Shown here: positions 8,942 to 18,988 of the stretch, piece after piece
Layout: each line of letters begins with the position of its first letter
How positions within the stretch are numbered: the first letter of the stretch is position 1
Assembly: GCF_014171575.1 (NCBI RefSeq)
Contig: NZ_CP050453.1
Coordinates: 3,348,001-3,412,000 of the forward strand
Source of the DNA: Microbacterium sp. Se63.02b
GTDB taxonomy: Bacteria; Actinomycetota; Actinomycetes; Actinomycetales; Microbacteriaceae
Direction of reading: 5' to 3'
DNA length: 64,000 nt
Program-made: the position numbers and the translations under genes
The notes under the pieces: generated by a model
The model's input: the letters and a program-made list of their open reading frames with translations, nothing else
Told to the model about the DNA's origin: nothing
Database searches by the model: none

Positions 8942-9310
8942 TCAGCCGCAGAACGCCGCGGTCGAGTCCTTGAGCTGCTCGATGGCCTCGATGGTCTCAG
9001 GCGCCGTGAGGTCGGTCATCCCGCCGATCTTCTCGGCGCCCGAGCGGATGAGATCGCCCAACTGGCCGTCGACGTTCTGCGCGAGGCCGTCGAGCGACGC
9101 GACGAGGTCATCCCGCGCGGCGTCGGCCTGCTCCGCCGACACCTGGCCCTGATCCAGCAGCGACTGATACTGCCCGTACGCCTCGTCGATGGTCGTGCAG
9201 GTCGCCTCGACATCGATGCCCATGGCGTCGCCCGCCAGCTGCGTCACCTGCGAGCATCCCGCGAGAAGGCCGATGGCGAGGACGAGAGGGAGGACGACGA
9301 TTCGGCGCAT
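8942..9310 (-). CDS. Small lipoprotein of unknown function
   Basis: 122 residues. The signal peptide MRRIVVLPLVLAIGLLAGCS has a perfect lipobox (LAGC, Cys19). The mature part is helical and acidic, with a region rich in Gln, Asp and Ala (YGQYQSLLDQGQVSAEQADA) that could form a helical hairpin. Cys39 and the near-terminal Cys (TAAFCG) could pair. I recognise no named family. The frame is open far upstream, but the lipoprotein signal fixes the start. It is divergent from the membrane protein at 9386 with about 75 bp between them. Confidence 0.8.
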   Translation of the reverse strand: MRRIVVLPLVLAIGLLAGCSQVTQLAGDAMGIDVEATCTTIDEAYGQYQSLLDQGQVSAEQADAARDDLVASLDGLAQNVDGQLGDLIRSGAEKIGGMTDLTAPETIEAIEQLKDSTAAFCG

Positions 9311-9385
9311 GCCCCGAGGGTAGCCGGGCTTGCTGGGGCGAGCCTGGTCGTCCTGGGCGCAGGCCCGACCTGTAGTGTCCCCTTC

Positions 9386-9751
9386 ATGCGTCTCTTCAGC
9401 GGGCTCCTCCTCTGGCTCGTCGCGACCGTGAGCGGCGTGATGGGCGCCGGCTGGTTCAGCCTCGCCGGACTCGGCTGGTCGGGCGGTTTCATCACGAGGA
9501 GCTACTGGGACGACGAGAGCGGTATCGGCGTCGCGTTCGGGATCTTCGGCCTGGTGGTGTGGCTCGGACTCCTCGGCGCTTCCTTCGCGGTGCTGCGCGG
9601 CGGCGCCTTCCCGGCGACCAGGGGCATGCGCATCGCGTCTGTCGTGCTGACCATCGTGAGCGTCGTGGCGGTCGTGACGGTGTGCGCGCTCGCGATCGGG
9701 TGGCCGGAGCCGCCCAGCGAGTTCCCGACCCCGCCGTGGAACCGCGCTTGA
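9386..9751 (+). CDS. Small integral membrane protein of unknown function
   Basis: 121 residues with three or four hydrophobic helices: residues 1-25 (LFSGLLLWLVATVSGVMGAGW), 46-70 (GIGVAFGIFGLVVWLGLLGASF) and 82-105 (IASVVLTIVSVVAVVTVCALA). A short Pro-rich tail follows (PEPPSEFPTPPW). No catalytic motif or family is recognised. It converges on the large dehydrogenase gene across a hairpin terminator at 9781-9813. Confidence 0.65.
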   Translation: MRLFSGLLLWLVATVSGVMGAGWFSLAGLGWSGGFITRSYWDDESGIGVAFGIFGLVVWLGLLGASFAVLRGGAFPATRGMRIASVVLTIVSVVAVVTVCALAIGWPEPPSEFPTPPWNRA

Positions 9752-9780
9752 GCTCACAGGGTCGGGCGCGGCGCACACCC

Positions 9781-9813
9781 ACGGGCAGGAGGCGGATTCC
9801 GCCCCCTGCCCGT
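9781..9813. terminator. Bidirectional hairpin terminator
   Basis: Inverted repeat ACGGGCAGGAGGCGGA (9781-9796) with its complement at 9798-9813 and one mismatch, between the ends of two convergent genes. It is GC-rich and has no clear U-tract. Confidence 0.65.
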
Positions 9814-9828
9814 AGACCTGCCGAGCCG

Positions 9829-12800
9829 CTATCCGCCCGCGGTGACCAGCGTGAACGGCACCGTCGTGGCGTTGCCCGCCACGTCGTACACGACCAACGT
9901 GTTCGCACCGGCCACGGCGCCGAACGCCCCCGGCTTCACCGCATTGAGGTCGGACCAGACGTTGTCGGTGAGGTCCTTCGTCACACCGTTCAGCGTGAGG
10001 CGATCGATCTTGCCGGCGTCGTTCAGCTTGTACGAGACGAGGCTGTAGGTCCCGTCCGCGCCGACCGTGAACTGCGCCCCCGTCTTGACCGTGACGGTGG
10101 GAGCCATCACGTCAAGCGTGAAGGTCACCGTGGTGGCGTTGCCTGCCACGTCGTACACGACCAGGGTGTTCGTCCCGGCCACGGCACCGAACACGCCGGG
10201 CTTCACGTGGTTCAGGTCGGACCAGGTGTTGTCGGTCAGATCCTTCTCGACCCCGTTGAGGGTCAGCCGATCGATCTTCCCCTCATCCTGGAGCTTGAAC
10301 GACACCCGGCTGTAGACGCCGTCGCGACCCACCGTGAACTCCGCGCCGCTCTTGACCGTCGCCACGGGGGCCGTGGTGTCGGTCTTCGCCGCCGTGACGG
10401 TGAGGTCGCGGAGGCGTCCGAAGTTGTCGAACGAGCCGAAGCCCACCCGACCCTCGGTGAACGTCTTGTCGTTCGCGGTCAGCAGCGGGGTGTCGAGCCC
10501 GTCGACGTAGACGGCGATGTCGCCGCTGTCGGCGCACCGGACCAGGCGCACGTCGTGCCACTCCTCGTCGGTGACGGCCGGCGGCGCCCCCACGGTCCCG
10601 TCCCACTGGTCGTCGATCCGCTCACGGTCGGCCTTGTTCACCTTGAAGATGCCGTTGTGCGGGTAGATCGAGTTGTCCTGCGAGAGGTGCGCGTAGTAGT
10701 ACTCCGTATCCGACTTCCAGCCGAACACGAGGATCACATCACGGTTGTTGACCGACGCCTTCTCGTCCAGCCGCACCTCTCCGGTGAGGTCGAACGATCC
10801 GAGTTCCGGCCCCTCGGTGAGGACCGCGTACTCGAACGGACGTCGGATGCCGTCGTTCGGGTTGGTCCCCGCCTCGGTGAGCACGATCTGGTCGCCGGGG
10901 AAGTCCCACTTCGCGGGTGTCCGCGGCGCCCAGTCCTCCTCCGACATGACGTCCGAGATGACCAGGCCATCCGGGGTGCAGGTCGGCGGGGTCGGCGGTT
11001 CGACCGGCGGCACGGCGTACAGCGCGTACTGCGCGGCGACCTGCTCGGCGGTGGGAACCGTGTCGAGCAGCATGATGTCGTCCATCCGACCGTTGAACGG
11101 GTTGGCCTCACGCGTGTTCTGCGGGAAGCTGCCGCCGATCTTGATCCCGGCCGGTGCGGTGTCGGATGTGGATCCCGCACCCCACGGATTGGCCGCGGTG
11201 TACTTCCCTGCGAGCTCCTCGCCGTTCATGAACAGCTTCATCTCGCCCGCGGCGAAGTCGAAGGTCGCGGCGAGGTGCACCCACTGCCCCTTCTTGAGGA
11301 TCTCGTTCCACGGCAGGTCGGCCGCGAACGTCCACGACCCTGCACCGTCGACGCGGCGCCCGAGCGCCACGAGCTTGAGCTCGCCGTCGACCGTGATCAC
11401 CTCGAGCAGCGCCCGCACCGCGTGTCCGTCGGAGGTGCCGGTGAGCACGCCCGCGAGACCGATCGCGTTGTACACGTCGTCGGGGTTCGCCGTGCCCGAG
11501 TTCAGGGCCGGGTGATCGCCGGTCGGCTTGAACCAGCCCATGACAGAGGCCTTGTCGGTGCCGGCGAACGCGTCGAGCGAATCGACGCCGTTCGCGTCGT
11601 AGACGCCCGCCTTCCAGTCGTCGTTCGATGCCGTCCGCGGACTCATCTGCTGCGTCTGCAGCGCCTCTCCCGCACCGGGGTAGGCGCGGTCGGCCACGCG
11701 CATCTCCACCCCGCCGTTGATCAGCGAGATGTCGGTGCCCGAGCGCCCCTGGTCGACCTCGACGGTCGGCTTCGCGGCATCCGGGTGATCGAAGTCGTGG
11801 TGCGTGACGACGTTCGGCGCGAGCGCCGGCAGGACGAACGGGTTGGTCGGCTCATCGACCTCCCGCGCGCCCGTCACCTTCCAGATCTTGCCGTTGGCCT
11901 TGGAGACGAGGTAGAGCTCGCCGTCGGCGTCGGACCCGAATCGCAGGTCGACGCGCTTGTCGCCGACCAGCTCCTGGAACGTGGTCTCCTCGCCATCGGC
12001 GAAGACCCGCAGCTCCTCGATCGTGGCGAGGTCGTCGATGTCGCCGTCGTTGCGCACCATCTCATCGGCGTCGGTCGACAGCACCCAGCCACGGACGAGG
12101 TCGGTGAACAGGTAGCGACCCTGCAGTTCGGGGATGTCGCCGCGGTAGACGAATCCGCCGTTCACGGCCACCCCGGCGTCACCGGTCTGACCGGGGTCTC
12201 GGTTGTGATCGTAGGCGGCAACCGGGTAGGTGAACCCGTTCTCGGCATCGTCCTCCGGCAGCGGGAAGATCTGCCGGTTGTCGGCCAGGAACGACCCCTC
12301 GCGCACCGACCAGCCGAAGTTGTCGCCCGGTTCGACGGCATAGACCGACTCGACCTGCCACTCGCCGATGTGCGCGAGATACATGGTGTGGTCGCCCTCG
12401 GTGTCCCAGCTGATCCGGTGCGGGTCGCGCATGCCGACCGCGTAGATCTCGGGCAGCGCATCGGCGTCGTCGACGAACGGGTTGTCCGCCGGCACGCCGT
12501 ATTCGCCGTTCTCGCTGTCGTCACCCGTCGGGTTCACGCGCAGGATCTTGCCCTGCGGTGTGGCGAGGTCCTGCGGGTTGCCGTTGCCGACGCCGTTGCC
12601 GCCGTCCCCGACGAGGATGTAGAGGTTGCCGTAGTCGGCGTCGCCGTCCTCGACGGTGGGGTTGAACGCGATCTGCTGCACGGTGTGCACGCGACCGGCG
12701 AACGGGATGCGCATGACCTCGCGGTGCGTGCCGGCGAAGGTCTCGGCGGATGGATCGCTCGCCTTCCACTCGGTGATCACGCTGTGGAACGCGGTGGTGC

Positions 12801-14017
12801 CGAACGCGGGGAAGTCGGGGGTGTCCTCCGTCAGCGCCGTGCCGCCCTCGGTGTGAACGGTGTAGAACAGACCGTTCTCGGCGAAGTCGGGGTGGAATTC
12901 CGCGGACCCGAGACCCGTGCCCAGACCTGCACTGTTGTGGAAGTTGTCGATGAACTCGTTCCGCACGTTGAGGTACGGCACGTACTCGCCCGACTCCTTG
13001 TCGACCAGGTACAGGATGTCGTTGTTGTCGGGCACCATCAGCCGGCCGGAGTCGTCGGGCACCTCGTCGAGGTGCGTGATGCGGTTGTGCCGCACCAGCC
13101 GCTGATCCTGCGTGGCCGGGGTCGTCTGCGACTTCGGCAGCTGCGCGAGCTCGGTCACCTCGATGCCGAGGTCGGCGAGCGCGGGGTCGGGGAGCGGGTT
13201 GAGCAGCGGCTCATTGGCCGTGCCGCCGGGGGCGCAGTCGCCGGGGTTGCCGGTGGCGATCGCGAGGTTCTCCCCGTGGTGTCGACGGCGACGTCGTCGA
13301 GCAGCAGGCGTCCGGTGCTCGTGGCGCCGTTCTTCCAGAAGAACCGGTCGAGCGCGCCGTTCACCGCCTGGCGGAAGCCGAACTGCTGCTCGGTCCCCTC
13401 CGGGAGTCGCGTCTGCTCCTCATAGGCGCCGCCCTGGCTGTACACGGTGACCTTGTCTGCCGCGTTGTCGGCGACGATCCACACGCACTGCCACGCGTCC
13501 TTCGACCACACGCCGGCCGGCTTGAACGCTCCGCCGTCGCGCACGCGCAGCACGTCGTCGTTCTGGTTGTTCACGTAGGCGCGACTGTTCACGTAGTCGT
13601 TCGGCGCATCCACGTCGGTGAGGCCGAACGAGGTGTCGACGCTGCCGGTGCGCAGGAACCGGAAGAAGAGCGTTCCGGTGGTGCCCTCGGCGATGGCCGG
13701 GATCGCGCGATACGACTGCTGACCGCCTCCCACGGACTCGACGACCTGGTTGTTGCCGTTCAACGGGTCGGCGATCACCCGGGGAGCCGCGGACGACGTC
13801 CAGCCGTCCTGCCCGTTCAACGCGACACGCTGGTACGCCTCGAAGTCGATCAGCTCGGTGAACGGCTCGGCCGCAGCCGCGGGGCCGCCGTGAGCAGGGC
13901 TCCGACGACGGCCACCGCGGCGACCAGCGCACCCGTTCGTCGCACGCCGAAGGACCGAGGAGGAGGTGCTGCCGATCGAGTGTTCGAGCTCGCGGGGCGC
14001 ATGATTCGTTCGTGCAT
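9829..14017 (-). CDS. Giant secreted glucose/sorbosone-dehydrogenase-type protein with LamG and tandem beta modules (two frame breaks)
   Basis: About 1,395 residues after restoring the frame at GGGG 13881-13884 and CCCC 13272-13275. Order: signal peptide (GALVAAVAVVGALLTAAPAA, to about residue 48); N-terminal beta-sandwich, about 50-250; six-bladed propeller of the PQQ glucose/sorbosone dehydrogenase type, about 305-715 (AGLGTGLGSAEFHPDF, LYILVGDGGNG, GKILRVNPTG, VGMRDPHRISWD, GDNFGWSVREG); LamG-like lectin fold, about 750-1010; DUF1080-like jelly roll, about 1020-1200 (DEEWHDVRLVRC); two 89-residue beta repeats. No sorting signal is seen, so it is probably released. The ATG at 14017 has GAGAGG upstream. 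The operator at 14138-14151 links it to the LacI gene at 19067. It may oxidise or bind extracellular glycans; the activity is inferred. Confidence 0.8.
9835..10368 (-). repeat. Tandem in-gene repeat, two units of 267 bp
   Basis: The last 178 codons of the dehydrogenase gene are two 89-residue copies. Both read GKIDRLTLNGV, KDLTDN, WSDLN and NTLVVYDVAGNATTV at the same spacing. They are close at DNA level too, which suggests recent duplication or gene conversion of an Ig-like module. Confidence 0.8.
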
Positions 14018-14137
14018 CAGAGACCTCTCAACGTCGTCGTCGTGTGGTGTCGTGCCGATGGTCGTGCTCCTTCTCCGGGGCGGCACTGCAGCGGGGAAGG
14101 CGTGGAGCGGTACAGCAGGTCGGGGCGTAACCGCTTT

Positions 14138-14151
14138 CGCAAGCGCTTCCG
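14138..14151. promoter_or_regulatory. LacI-type operator CGCAAGCGCTTCCG
   Basis: Palindrome of form CGnAAGCGCTTnCG, about 120 bp before the dehydrogenase start. A run of about 22 bp here (GCTTTCG.AAGCGCTTCCGCCA) is shared with the tandem operators at 18963-18988 before the ABC importer. This marks both units as targets of one LacI protein. Confidence 0.7.
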
Positions 14152-14167
14152 CCAGATGGACGAGAAG

Positions 14168-14200
14168 GGCGGGAGGAGGCAGTCGCTGCCTCCTCCCGCC
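14168..14200 (-). terminator. Hairpin terminator of the Liv-type importer operon
   Basis: Perfect 15-bp stem (GGCGGGAGGAGGCAG) with a TCG loop, directly after the last importer gene. It separates that operon from the downstream operator and dehydrogenase gene. Confidence 0.75.
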
Positions 14201-14206
14201 GGAGGT

Positions 14207-14959
14207 TCATCCCGCGTCGGGGACGGCGGGCTTGCCGCCGAGATACAGCGCGGCGAGGGTCGGATCCGCGAGCAGCTCGGATGCCGGACCCGAGATGTGC
14301 ACCCGGCCGAGGTCGAGCACGCACCCGATGTCGGCGGTCTCGAGCGCCCGCCGCGCGTTCTGCTCCACGAGCAGCACGGCGGTGCCCGCATCGCGCATGC
14401 GCACGATCTGCTCGAACACCTTCTCGGTGGTCTTGGGGTCGAGGCCCATCGACGGCTCGTCGAGGAGCACGACCTTCGGGCTCACCATGAGCGACCGCGC
14501 GAACTCGACCTGCTTCTGCTGTCCGCCCGAGAGCAATCCGGCGAGCTGCTTCCACCGCTCCCCCACGATCGGGAAGAGGTTCTGCACGAACTCGACCCGC
14601 TCCTGGATGACCTTCTGATCCTTGAGGGTGAAGGCGCCGAGCATCACGTTCTCGCCGACCGTCATCTCCCGGAACACGCTGTGCCCCTGCAGCACGTGCG
14701 CGAGTCCGTGACGCAGCATCGACTGCGGCCCCTCGCCGGTGATGTCGCGGCCGTCGACGCGGATGCTGCCCGACCGGGGCTTGAGCATGCCGCTGGCCAC
14801 CTTGAGCACGGTCGACTTGCCGGCGCCGTTGGGTCCGACGAGGCAGACCACCGATCCGGGCGGCACCTCGACGGTGAGTCCGCGGAGCACGAGGGCCGCA
14901 CGGCCGTAGCCGGCTTCGATGTCGCGCAGCTCCAGCAGGTTCTTCGCTTCAGACTCCAA
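14207..14959 (-). CDS. Liv-type ABC transporter ATP-binding protein (LivF-like)
   Basis: Cytoplasmic ATPase, 250 residues, of the HAAT (branched-chain amino acid type) importer class. Walker A GPNGAGKST, signature LSGGQQKQVEFA, Walker B VVLLDEPSMGL and the His switch region (VLLVEQNARRA) are all present. The TTG start is supported by GGAGG six bases upstream and overlaps the LivG-like gene by 11 bp. It is the last gene of a five-gene operon, followed by a strong terminator. HAAT systems take up amino acids, urea, short amides or aromatic acids. The LacI regulator and the sugar-dehydrogenase target make the usual amino-acid assignment doubtful here. Confidence 0.9.
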   Translation of the reverse strand: MESEAKNLLELRDIEAGYGRAALVLRGLTVEVPPGSVVCLVGPNGAGKSTVLKVASGMLKPRSGSIRVDGRDITGEGPQSMLRHGLAHVLQGHSVFREMTVGENVMLGAFTLKDQKVIQERVEFVQNLFPIVGERWKQLAGLLSGGQQKQVEFARSLMVSPKVVLLDEPSMGLDPKTTEKVFEQIVRMRDAGTAVLLVEQNARRALETADIGCVLDLGRVHISGPASELLADPTLAALYLGGKPAVPDAG

Positions 14960-15713
14960 GGTAGGCCTCCAGGACTCGCGGGTCTTGCTGGATGATCTCG
15001 GGCGTTCCCTCGGCGATCTGGCGCCCGCGGTCGAACACCACGACGTGGTCGCACAGGCTCATGACCATCTCCATGTTGTGCTCGACGATGATGAACGTCT
15101 TGCCCTCCTCGTTGAGCTCGCGCACGAGCGTGGCGATGCGTCCGATCAGCGCCGGGTTCACCCCACCGGCCGGCTCGTCGAGCATGATCGTGTCGGGCTC
15201 ACCCATGAGCACGCCCGCCAGCTCCAGCAGCTTCTGCTGGCCGTAGCTGAGGTTGCGGGCCTCGGCGTGCTCGAGGTGGTCGATGCCGACGCGTCGCAGC
15301 CAGCCGCGCGCCCGCTCCAACTCGTCGGGATCGTGTGCCGAGCGCAACTGCTGGCGGATGCTCGTGCTGCGCACCGCCACGAGCAGGTTCTCCATCACGG
15401 TCATGCGCGGGAAGACCCGGCACAGCTGGAAACTGCGGCCGATGCCGGCGCGGGCGATGCGGTCGGGCGACTTGCGGGTGATCGCCTGCCCCCGGTAGCG
15501 GACCTCGCCCGAGTCGGGCTTGATCATGCCGGTCACGCAGTTGAAGAAGGTGGTCTTGCCCGAGCCGTTCGGCCCGATCAGGCCGTTGACCTTGCCCTCC
15601 TGGAAGGTGACCGTCGCCCCGTCGACGGCGGTGACGCCGCCGAAGGACTTGGTCATCTCGACCGTGCTCAGGCTCTCGAGCGTGCGGGTGGACTGTGCCG
15701 TTGGGGCGTTCAT
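14949..15713 (-). CDS. Liv-type ABC transporter ATP-binding protein (LivG-like)
   Basis: Second ATPase of the importer, 254 residues. Walker A GPNGSGKTT, signature LSYGQQKLLELA (the usual LivG variant with SYGQ), Walker B IMLDEPAGGVNP and IIVEHNMEMVMSLCD are visible. The C-terminal extension PEIIQQDPRVLEAYLG is diagnostic of the LivG branch. The ATG at 15713 overlaps the LivM-like stop (ATGA). The pair LivG/LivF forms a heterodimer on the two permeases. Confidence 0.9.
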   Translation of the reverse strand: MNAPTAQSTRTLESLSTVEMTKSFGGVTAVDGATVTFQEGKVNGLIGPNGSGKTTFFNCVTGMIKPDSGEVRYRGQAITRKSPDRIARAGIGRSFQLCRVFPRMTVMENLLVAVRSTSIRQQLRSAHDPDELERARGWLRRVGIDHLEHAEARNLSYGQQKLLELAGVLMGEPDTIMLDEPAGGVNPALIGRIATLVRELNEEGKTFIIVEHNMEMVMSLCDHVVVFDRGRQIAEGTPEIIQQDPRVLEAYLGV

Positions 15714-16825
15714 GACGACGTCTCCTTCGTCGAGGCATCCGCTGTTCGGGCCCTGTTCTGCTCGAGCAGCTCGCCGGCGGTGACCTCGCGGATCGACGCG
15801 GCGTTCGAGGACCGGGTGAACAGTCCCTTCACGGCGGGGATGATCCCGTCGGGCATGAAGAGCACGACGATGCCGAGGAGGATGCCGGTGGCGATGAGGT
15901 GGAACTGCGTGTCGCCGAACTCGAGCTTGAAGTACTCGAGCGCGATGCCGACGACGACGGCTCCGAGCAGCGGTCCGAAGAGGTTGCGCACTCCGCCGAG
16001 CAGGGCCATCAGCACCATGTACGAGCCGATGAGGATCGAGAACTGGAAGATGGGGTCCAGGTCGCCGAACCACAGCGCGTAGAGTCCGCCGCCGAGCGAG
16101 ACGAACAACGCCGACAGGACGTAGGCGATCAGCTTGTACCGCGTGGTGGGCACGCCGAGCGCCTGCGCCTTGTCCTCGTCTTCGCGGACCGACTTGAGTG
16201 CGGTGCCGAACTTGGACCGGTCGATGATCCACCACACGACGAGGGCGAAGGCCAGCAGGCCCGCGAACAGGTAGTAGAAGATGCGGTGGTGCTCGGGCCG
16301 CAGCACGTCGAACGGACGCGGGACGTTGAGCCCCTCGGAGCCGCCGGTGACCTCGCGCCAGCTCTGGAACACCAGCAGCATGATGAGGACGAAGGCGATC
16401 GACACGATCACGAACGAGGCGCCGCGCACCCGGAGGGCGGCGATGCCGATGGGGATCGCGATGATCGAGACGAGCACCGCCGCGAGGATCCAGGCGACGA
16501 ATCCCGGCAGATCCAGGTACTTGATGAGCAGCCCGGTGCCGTATGCGCCGAGTCCGAAGTAGGCGGCATGCCCGAGGGAGATGTATCCCGTGAAGCCGCC
16601 CATGAAGTTCCACCCCGTCGACAGCACGGCGTAGTTGAGGATGACGACGCCCGCCGACAGGATGTACGGGTTCGGGGCGATCAGCGGGAAGGACAGCACG
16701 AGCGCGGCGCCGACCACGAGCAGGACGAGGCCCACCCATCTGCTCGACTTCCGCCGCACGGGTGCGGGCGGGGCGACCACGACCGTCTCGGTGGCGATCG
16801 GCTCTCTGCTAGAAACGCTGGGCAA
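15710..16825 (-). CDS. Liv-type ABC transporter permease (LivM-like)
   Basis: Membrane subunit, 371 residues, with eight or more helices. Diagnostic segments are NYAVLSTGWNFMGGFTGYISLGHAAYFGLG split across helices 2-3 and GGVRNLFGPLLGAVVVG. The start is TTG with GGAGG five bases upstream, so I keep it, although it lies 17 bp inside the LivH-like gene. The C-terminus carries a tail of about 40 residues rich in Arg and Glu. It works with LivH as the substrate channel. Confidence 0.88.
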   Translation of the reverse strand: MPSVSSREPIATETVVVAPPAPVRRKSSRWVGLVLLVVGAALVLSFPLIAPNPYILSAGVVILNYAVLSTGWNFMGGFTGYISLGHAAYFGLGAYGTGLLIKYLDLPGFVAWILAAVLVSIIAIPIGIAALRVRGASFVIVSIAFVLIMLLVFQSWREVTGGSEGLNVPRPFDVLRPEHHRIFYYLFAGLLAFALVVWWIIDRSKFGTALKSVREDEDKAQALGVPTTRYKLIAYVLSALFVSLGGGLYALWFGDLDPIFQFSILIGSYMVLMALLGGVRNLFGPLLGAVVVGIALEYFKLEFGDTQFHLIATGILLGIVVLFMPDGIIPAVKGLFTRSSNAASIREVTAGELLEQNRARTADASTKETSS

Positions 16826-17693
16826 GACGACCTCCGAAGAATCCTTGCGGACGGAACATGAGCGTGGCGAACAGCGCGACGTAGAAGACCGTCTGCGCCC
16901 ACGTCGGTCCCAGTGGGAGCTGGAGCAGGCTCTGCGCGACCCCGAGGACGAGGGCCGCGATGGCCGCTCCGGGGATGCTGCCGAGTCCGCCGACGACGAT
17001 GATCGCCATGAGCGGCCCGATCCAGTGCCAGTGCAGCGAGGGGTAGATCGTGGCGTCGAGCGAGAGCGCGGTGCCGCCGATCGCCGCCGTGGCGAGTCCG
17101 AGTCCGAATCCGTAGCCGGCGACCCGGTCGGTGTTGATGCCGACCAGGCGTGCGGCCTCGGGGTGCTGGATCGTCGCCCGCAGCGCCTGCCCGAACTTCG
17201 TGTACTTCAGCAGCACGAACAGCAGGGCGAGGGCCACGGCCGCGAGACCGAACGCGATGAGCTTCACCACCGGCACCTGGGCGCCGAAGAAGTCCAGACT
17301 CGCACTCGCGTACGGCAGCGGGATGCGGCGCTGGGTGCCGGTGAAGAAGAACCCGAGCGCCCCCTCGATGATGAGCGCCACCGCGAAGGTGAGCAGCACC
17401 GACATCATGGTCAGCGTCAACGGCTTGAGCCTCGACACCAGCAGACGTTGCATGACGACACCGGTGAGGAAGAACAGCGGGACCGTGACGACGAGCGACA
17501 CCAGCGGGTCGATCCCCGTCTCGCGGTTGAACCACCACGCGAGGTACGCCGCGAGGATCAGGAAGGCGGAGTGCGCGATCATGACGACGCGCATGATTCC
17601 GAAGTACAGCGTGAGCCCGGCCGCCAGGAGGGCGTAGAGCCCTCCCAGCAGGACGCCGAGGATCAGGCTTTGCAGCAGCAGTGCTCCACTCAC
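16809..17693 (-). CDS. Liv-type ABC transporter permease (LivH-like)
   Basis: Membrane subunit, 294 residues. The start SLILGVLLGGLYALLAAGLT and the segment GYGFGLGLATAAIGGTALSL are typical of LivH permeases. The GTG start follows the binding-protein stop by only 7 bp, so the operon is tightly packed. Substrate specificity lies mainly in the binding protein. Confidence 0.88.
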   Translation of the reverse strand: MSGALLLQSLILGVLLGGLYALLAAGLTLYFGIMRVVMIAHSAFLILAAYLAWWFNRETGIDPLVSLVVTVPLFFLTGVVMQRLLVSRLKPLTLTMMSVLLTFAVALIIEGALGFFFTGTQRRIPLPYASASLDFFGAQVPVVKLIAFGLAAVALALLFVLLKYTKFGQALRATIQHPEAARLVGINTDRVAGYGFGLGLATAAIGGTALSLDATIYPSLHWHWIGPLMAIIVVGGLGSIPGAAIAALVLGVAQSLLQLPLGPTWAQTVFYVALFATLMFRPQGFFGGRLAQRF

Positions 17694-17700
17694 GTGCGGA

Positions 17701-18939
17701 TCACCACGTCGGCTTCGGGAACAGGAAGTCGGCTTCCTTGACGTCTTCGGGCAGGACGATCAGGATCTCGCCGTCGATCCACTGCTGGATGAGGTGGGCG
17801 CCGGTGGGCTTGCCCGTCTCGTCCCAGCTGAGGGGTCCGACCACGGTCTCGACCTCGTTGTCGCGCAGCCAGTCGATGAGCTCCTGCTGGCAGTCGCCCT
17901 GCTCGGCGCATCCGACGGCCTCGACGGCGGCGGCGACGACCTGGCCGGTCGTGTACGCGTTCGCCTCATCCTCCGACGGCGGGTTGCCGTGCATCTCGGT
18001 GTACTTCTCGACGAACTCGATGTTGCTCGGGAACTGCGACTTGGGCGAGTACCCCGTCGGCGCCAGGATGCCCTCCGTCGCGCCGCCGATGGCTGCGGCG
18101 AACTCCGGGTTGGTCGGCGCGGTCGAGAACGCGGCGAGCTCGGGCTGATAATTCAGCTGCTGCAGCGCGATGATCAGGTTGACCGCGTCCTGGTACTGCG
18201 TGCCGCCGATGACGATGTCGGCGTCGGACTGCGCGATCTTCGCGGCGATCGTGGAGAAGTCCGTCGTGTTGGGCGGGTAGACCTCGTTCACGAGGATCTC
18301 GACCCCGGCTTCTTCCAGCTTGTCCCTGAGGCCGTAGGCGGTGCCCTGGGCGAAGGGGTCGTCCATGGCGGCGACGGCCGCGGTCTCCGGGCGCTGGTCC
18401 TCGGGGAGGGCCAGCAGGTAGTCCGCGAGGTTGTTGTAGTGGTCGTTGGCGATCGCGGGCGCGGCGTAGAAGAGGTTGTCGAAGCCCTGCTCGAAGACCT
18501 CCTCCGCGGCTCCGGCCGGCTCGACGAAGAGCATGCCGTACTCCTGCGCGACCCGGGCGGACGGGACGACGAGCCGGGTGGAGAACGGACCGAACACGAG
18601 GTCGACGCCGTCCTGCGCGATCAAGGACTCGTAGTCGGAGACGACGCGGTCGGCGTTCGACTGGTCGTCGAGGATCTTGAGCTCGACCTGACGACCGAGG
18701 AGGCCGCCGTTCTCGTTGACGATGTCGCGCCAGGCCTCGTAGCCGCGTTCGACGCCCTTGCCCGGCTCCGAGAAGTCTCCGGTGAGCGGGAGGGAGATGC
18801 CGATGACGATCGGATCGTCGGAGCCGCCACCCCCTTCGCCCTGGTCTCCGGTTCCGGAACAGGCCGAAACCGTGAGCGCGGCGATCGAAAGCGTTCCGAT
18901 CGCGGCAGCGATCCGTCGACCGTGTCTGGGTGCAGTCAT
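17701..18939 (-). CDS. Liv-type ABC transporter substrate-binding lipoprotein
   Basis: Type I periplasmic-binding lipoprotein, 412 residues. The signal peptide ends at lipobox VSAC (Cys27). The mature start DDPIVIGISLPLTGDFSEPG is the typical first strand of HAAT binding proteins, and GPFSTRLVVPSARVAQEYG follows as the usual second-lobe entry. It is first in the operon and preceded by two overlapping LacI operators. Related sequences include binding proteins for amino acids, amides and aromatic acids. The LacI control and the co-regulated sugar dehydrogenase argue for a carbohydrate-related ligand, but this is inference. Confidence 0.9.
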   Translation of the reverse strand: MTAPRHGRRIAAAIGTLSIAALTVSACSGTGDQGEGGGGSDDPIVIGISLPLTGDFSEPGKGVERGYEAWRDIVNENGGLLGRQVELKILDDQSNADRVVSDYESLIAQDGVDLVFGPFSTRLVVPSARVAQEYGMLFVEPAGAAEEVFEQGFDNLFYAAPAIANDHYNNLADYLLALPEDQRPETAAVAAMDDPFAQGTAYGLRDKLEEAGVEILVNEVYPPNTTDFSTIAAKIAQSDADIVIGGTQYQDAVNLIIALQQLNYQPELAAFSTAPTNPEFAAAIGGATEGILAPTGYSPKSQFPSNIEFVEKYTEMHGNPPSEDEANAYTTGQVVAAAVEAVGCAEQGDCQQELIDWLRDNEVETVVGPLSWDETGKPTGAHLIQQWIDGEILIVLPEDVKEADFLFPKPTW

Positions 18940-18962
18940 CCGAGTCTCCTACGTCATCGTAG

Positions 18963-18988
18963 CGAAAGCGCTTTCGTAAGCGCTTCCG
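18963..18988. promoter_or_regulatory. Two overlapping LacI operators, CGnAAGCGCTTnCG
   Basis: Sites CGAAAGCGCTTTCG (18963-18976, perfect palindrome) and CGTAAGCGCTTCCG (18975-18988), spaced 12 bp centre to centre, about one helical turn. They lie between the importer operon and the divergent LacI gene, and the second recurs before the dehydrogenase gene at 14138. Cooperative binding of two dimers on one face is plausible. Confidence 0.8.

Noticed and set aside
9559..13425. A 1,288-codon open frame on the plus strand opposite the large dehydrogenase gene
   Set aside because: It mirrors the third-position GC bias of the real gene on the other strand. Its translation is Arg/Val/Asp-rich without any domain, signal or ribosome site.
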